Shown: positions 61,512 to 64,000 of the stretch, piece by piece
Layout of the letters: each line of letters opens with the position of its first letter
Numbering within the stretch: the first letter of the stretch is position 1
NCBI RefSeq assembly: GCF_004799685.1
Contig: NZ_CP031311.1
Location: forward strand, 2,046,001-2,110,000
Direction of reading: 5' to 3'
From: Halobellus limi
Lineage (GTDB): Archaea > Halobacteriota > Halobacteria > Halobacteriales > Haloferacaceae
Length of the DNA stretch: 64,000 nucleotides
Made by a program: the position numbers and the translations under genes
The notes under the pieces: generated by a model
Database searches by the model: none
What the model was told of the DNA's origin: nothing
The model's input: the letters and a program-made list of their open reading frames with translations, nothing else

Positions 61512-62087
61512 TCACCGACGGTCGCGACGCCACCACGACTGTGAAGGCGGCGCGAGCGCCAGCAGCCACGCGCCGAACATCACGACGCCGCCGAGTTCCG
61601 GCAGGGCGAAGCCGTCGCCGGGGCGGATCCCGTACGACCACAGTATCCATCCGGCGACGTGCCCGGCCGCGAGCATAAGGCTCACGCGACCGGTCGGAGA
61701 CGCGCGCCGCCGCCAACCGTCGAGCGTCACTGTCGCCGTGGCGAGCAGGAAGAAGGCGATCGCAGCGGGGAAGTGCGGCTCCGTCCCGGCCGGAAAGACG
61801 CCGACGAGCGCCATCGCGAGCAGCGAGAGCGCGTAACCGACGGCGAGAGGGGACGAATGCGGGCGCAGCGCGAGCGCGTACGCGAGTCCGAGCGCGGCGC
61901 CGCCGACGAGGCCGCCGTTGAAAAGCAGCGCGACGAGCGGGTCGGCGGCGACCCCGAGGTCAGAGAGGGCGCTCTCGGTCCACGAGAAGGTCGGCGAGAG
62001 AAGCGTCGCTGCCAGCACGGTCGAACTCGTGAAGACCGCTCCGACCGGTCCGGCGAGGCGCGCGGCGGGCGAGTCTCCGGCCGTCAT
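61512..62087 (-). CDS. DUF998 family membrane protein
   Basis: A 191-residue protein with about six predicted helices. It begins with a short charged stretch and VGAVFTSSTVLAATLLSPTF, then FSWTESALSDLGVAADPLVA, the DUF998 hallmark, and later VGVFPAGTEPHFPAAIAFFL. DUF998 proteins are found in archaea and bacteria without a known activity. The gene lies 36 bases downstream of coxC on the same strand and may be co-transcribed, so a link to respiration or membrane maintenance is possible. Confidence 0.9.
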   Translation of the reverse strand: MTAGDSPAARLAGPVGAVFTSSTVLAATLLSPTFSWTESALSDLGVAADPLVALLFNGGLVGGAALGLAYALALRPHSSPLAVGYALSLLAMALVGVFPAGTEPHFPAAIAFFLLATATVTLDGWRRRASPTGRVSLMLAAGHVAGWILWSYGIRPGDGFALPELGGVVMFGAWLLALAPPSQSWWRRDRR

Positions 62088-62123
62088 CGAATCACCGCGA
62101 GAAACGGAACCGGTTCGCCGCAG

Positions 62124-62984
62124 CTACGCGCCGACTTCCGCGCCGACGTAGAGGACGACGACGAGGAACACCCAGACGACGTCGACGAAGTGCCAGTACA
62201 TCGACGCCGTGCTGACGGAGACGTGCCGTTCGGCCGAGTACTGACCGAAGAGCGCCCGGACGAAGACGATGCCGAGGAGTACCGCACCGAGGCTGACGTG
62301 GAGTCCGTGCAACCCGGTGAGGCCGAAGAACGCCGAGGCGAAGAAGCCCGACGTCAGCGTGAAGCCCTCGTGGATGATGAACTCGTAGTACTCGTAGATC
62401 TGTCCGCCGATGAAGACCACGCCGAGGAGCAGCGTCACGGCGAGACCCCCGACGAACTTCGCGCGGTCGTCGTTCCGGATCGCGACGTGCGCGTAGTGCA
62501 GCGTGATCGACGAGAGGATCAGGATGAGCGTGTTGCCGATGACGAGCGACGTCGTCAGGTTCGGCACGCCGACGAAGATCGAGCCCCAGTCGCCGGCGCG
62601 GATGTAGAAGTAGTAGCCGAACAGCGCGCCGAACGTCGCCAGTTCAGAGCCGAGGAACGCGAGCATCCCCCAGCGGAGTTTGTTCGCGCTCTTGGCGTCG
62701 GCGTCGCGCTCCCAGAACTTGATCACGAACGCGTGATACACCCAGCCGTACAGTCCGACCAAGAAGATGCCGATCGTGACGACGAGCGCGGCGGGCCCGG
62801 CGATCGGGCTGACGATCGCGCCGTCGCCGCGTCCGAGGATGTACAGCGCGGCCGCGACGTAGACCCCCGCCGCACCGAGTGCGGTGACGAACGGCCACCA
62901 ACTCGCCTCACCGAACCCACGGGGCCAGTCCTCCACCGCGGGGAGGTGATGTCCGTGGTCGTCGTGTGCTTCTTCGGTACCCAT
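62124..62984 (-). CDS. coxC: Heme-copper oxidase subunit III
   Basis: A 286-residue subunit III. Seven predicted helices include WGMLAFLGSELATFGALFGYY with the conserved Glu of the family, and SAFFGLTGLHGLHVSLGAVL near the end, the typical segment before the last helix MYWHFVDVVWVFLVVVLYVG. The His-rich N-terminus (HDDHGHH) is a haloarchaeal feature. ATG 62984 is preferred over the upstream frame since a TATA-like GGCTTTTTAGTC (complement of 63006-63017) is 22 bases before it. Subunit I is at 53,646-55,433; no subunit II gene lies between. Confidence 0.94.
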   Translation of the reverse strand: MGTEEAHDDHGHHLPAVEDWPRGFGEASWWPFVTALGAAGVYVAAALYILGRGDGAIVSPIAGPAALVVTIGIFLVGLYGWVYHAFVIKFWERDADAKSANKLRWGMLAFLGSELATFGALFGYYFYIRAGDWGSIFVGVPNLTTSLVIGNTLILILSSITLHYAHVAIRNDDRAKFVGGLAVTLLLGVVFIGGQIYEYYEFIIHEGFTLTSGFFASAFFGLTGLHGLHVSLGAVLLGIVFVRALFGQYSAERHVSVSTASMYWHFVDVVWVFLVVVLYVGAEVGA

Positions 62985-63134
62985 AGGCGTCCGTTTCGAT
63001 CCGACGACTAAAAAGCCTCCCAAAACACGCGGCCGACGGGGGGCGTCCGACCCGGCCGGTCGGGCCGACGGACGGCTCCCACCTGATCACGCCGAACGGA
63101 CGGACGACCATCCGCTCACCCCCGCCGACCCGTC

Positions 63135-64000
63135 TCAGTCGGCGTTCGAGGGCGACGCGTGATACGGACCCGCGGCGACCTCCCGGCGGAGTTCCTCTAA
63201 GGAGTCGCGGCTGCCGCCGTCCCGCATCTCGGTGACGACCGCGAGCACCTCCTGTCTGGAAATCTTCACGCCCTTCGCGGAGAGCGCGTCTTCCGGCCGC
63301 GAGAGCAGTTCCCGGAGGGTCCCGACGGCGAGGAGGAACGGGATGGCCCACGCCTCGAGGGTGTTGCCGTCGCGGAGCGGCACCGTCTCCAGGTACGTCT
63401 GTGCGTCGTCGAGGAACGACCCGGCGAACTCGGCCGTTCGGCGCACGACCGACGCGGCGTTCTCCTCGTGTTCGTCCTCGATGATCTCCTCCTGGGGGAC
63501 GCCGGCGTCGCGGAGCCACTCCGCCGGGAGGTACACGTTGTCCTCGGCGGTGTAGTCGTCGTAGACGTCCTTCGAGATGTTGACGAGTTGCAGGAGCAGC
63601 CCGAACTCCTCGGCGGTGTCGTACAGCCGGCGACGGCGGTCGGCCGCGACGTCGTGGCGCGTCACGAGGTTCGTGATGAGGTTGCCGACCGTCCCCGCGG
63701 CGTAGTAACAGTACTCCTCTAACTCGCTACGGGTCTGGATCCGGAGCCCGCCGCGGTCGTCGTAGCGCTCGACGAACTCGGCCATCCCCTGAACCAGCTC
63801 TCTCGCCGGCGGGACGACGGCGTGCTGGACGTCCTCCGGGAGGCTCTGGAAGGTCTGCAGCACTCGTGGCGAATCGCGCACGACCGCCCAGTCGTCGGTC
63901 ATCTCCTCCTCAGCGGGGAGGTGTGGCTCGACCTCGCTCGCGAACCGCTCGGCGCCGGTGTCGTCGTCGGGATCGAGGACGGCGTCGTACGTGCGGAGCA
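63135..64000 (-). CDS. Squalene/phytoene synthase family protein (5' end outside window)
   Basis: The gene runs off the right edge. 288 codons are in the window, reading from LRTYDAVLDPDDDTGAERF at the edge to the stop at 63135. An ATG at 63902 is internal; the reading frame continues upstream of it with family-like sequence. The motif NISKDVYDDYTAEDNVYLPAE holds the second Asp-rich substrate-Mg site of trans-isoprenyl diphosphate synthases (head-to-head). YCYYAAGTVGNLITNLVTRH precedes it. Squalene and phytoene synthases cannot be firmly separated; the layout is closer to haloarchaeal squalene synthases, which make isoprenoid membrane lipids. Confidence 0.88.
   Translation of the reverse strand, partial: LRTYDAVLDPDDDTGAERFASEVEPHLPAEEEMTDDWAVVRDSPRVLQTFQSLPEDVQHAVVPPARELVQGMAEFVERYDDRGGLRIQTRSELEEYCYYAAGTVGNLITNLVTRHDVAADRRRRLYDTAEEFGLLLQLVNISKDVYDDYTAEDNVYLPAEWLRDAGVPQEEIIEDEHEENAASVVRRTAEFAGSFLDDAQTYLETVPLRDGNTLEAWAIPFLLAVGTLRELLSRPEDALSAKGVKISRQEVLAVVTEMRDGGSRDSLEELRREVAAGPYHASPSNAD

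Overview
This window is chromosomal DNA from a halophilic archaeon (class Halobacteria). The evidence is high GC content, strongly acidic proteins with Asp/Glu-rich linkers, haloarchaea-type genes (CheF, archaeosortase A, HTH_10 bacterio-opsin-activator-like regulators, TFS, Rpa1-Rpap1-Rpe, NAC, two-domain CDC48), and a TATA-like box about 25-30 nt upstream of many start codons, the pattern of leaderless transcripts. The genus cannot be fixed from the sequence alone. I see no prophage, plasmid backbone, complete insertion sequence or CRISPR array, so most of the window is ordinary core genome.

Layout. 1-4.5 kb: end of a dihydrolipoyl-dehydrogenase-like gene, DsrE protein, TauE/SafE permease, ASCH protein, alpha/beta hydrolase, a gene-free stretch with an inverted repeat, and a HTH_10 regulator. 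4.7-7.5 kb: tRNA-Glu(CUC), proteasome alpha subunit, a DUF1508 protein, and the folate pair thyA-folA. 7.6-10.9 kb: a putative PD-(D/E)XK-fold protein, a zinc-ribbon protein and an MFS transporter. 10.9-17.6 kb: chemotaxis cluster (cheW diverging from a micro-ORF, cheB, cheA, cheR, cheF) and a PH-like protein. 17.9-22.2 kb: MutS-family ATPase, two small zinc-ribbon proteins and a multidomain response regulator. 22.3-27.9 kb: acyl-CoA dehydrogenase, MenE-like ligase, methylmalonyl-CoA epimerase and mutase. 28-34 kb: PPOX protein, nac-trmI, TFS and several haloarchaeal families. 34-45.6 kb: NhaC antiporter, M20 hydrolase, a large uncharacterised coiled-coil protein, purA and CDC48. 45.7-53.4 kb: Lhr helicase and the rpa1-rpap1-rpe operon. 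53.6-63 kb: cytochrome oxidase subunits I and III with associated membrane proteins, DRG GTPase, archaeosortase A and diphthine synthase. The window ends inside a squalene/phytoene synthase gene.

Two observations stand out. First, a probable structured noncoding RNA occurs twice (about 17,680-17,823 and 33,299-33,453). The copies share promoter, 5' hairpins and 3' end almost identically, but have an unrelated central segment that still forms a hairpin in each. I do not recognise the family. Second, four well-conserved genes (thyA, cheA, menE-like, methylmalonyl-CoA mutase) are each broken by a one-base deletion at a run of six G/C where seven would restore the reading frame. This looks like a systematic sequencing or assembly error in homopolymers, not four independent pseudogenes.

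Several genes too short for standard ORF cut-offs were added from direct reading: a DUF7563-like zinc ribbon at 19,716-19,880, a 41-residue membrane protein at 48,610-48,735, a 27-residue membrane peptide at 53,354-53,437, and a 22-codon ORF translationally coupled to cheB.
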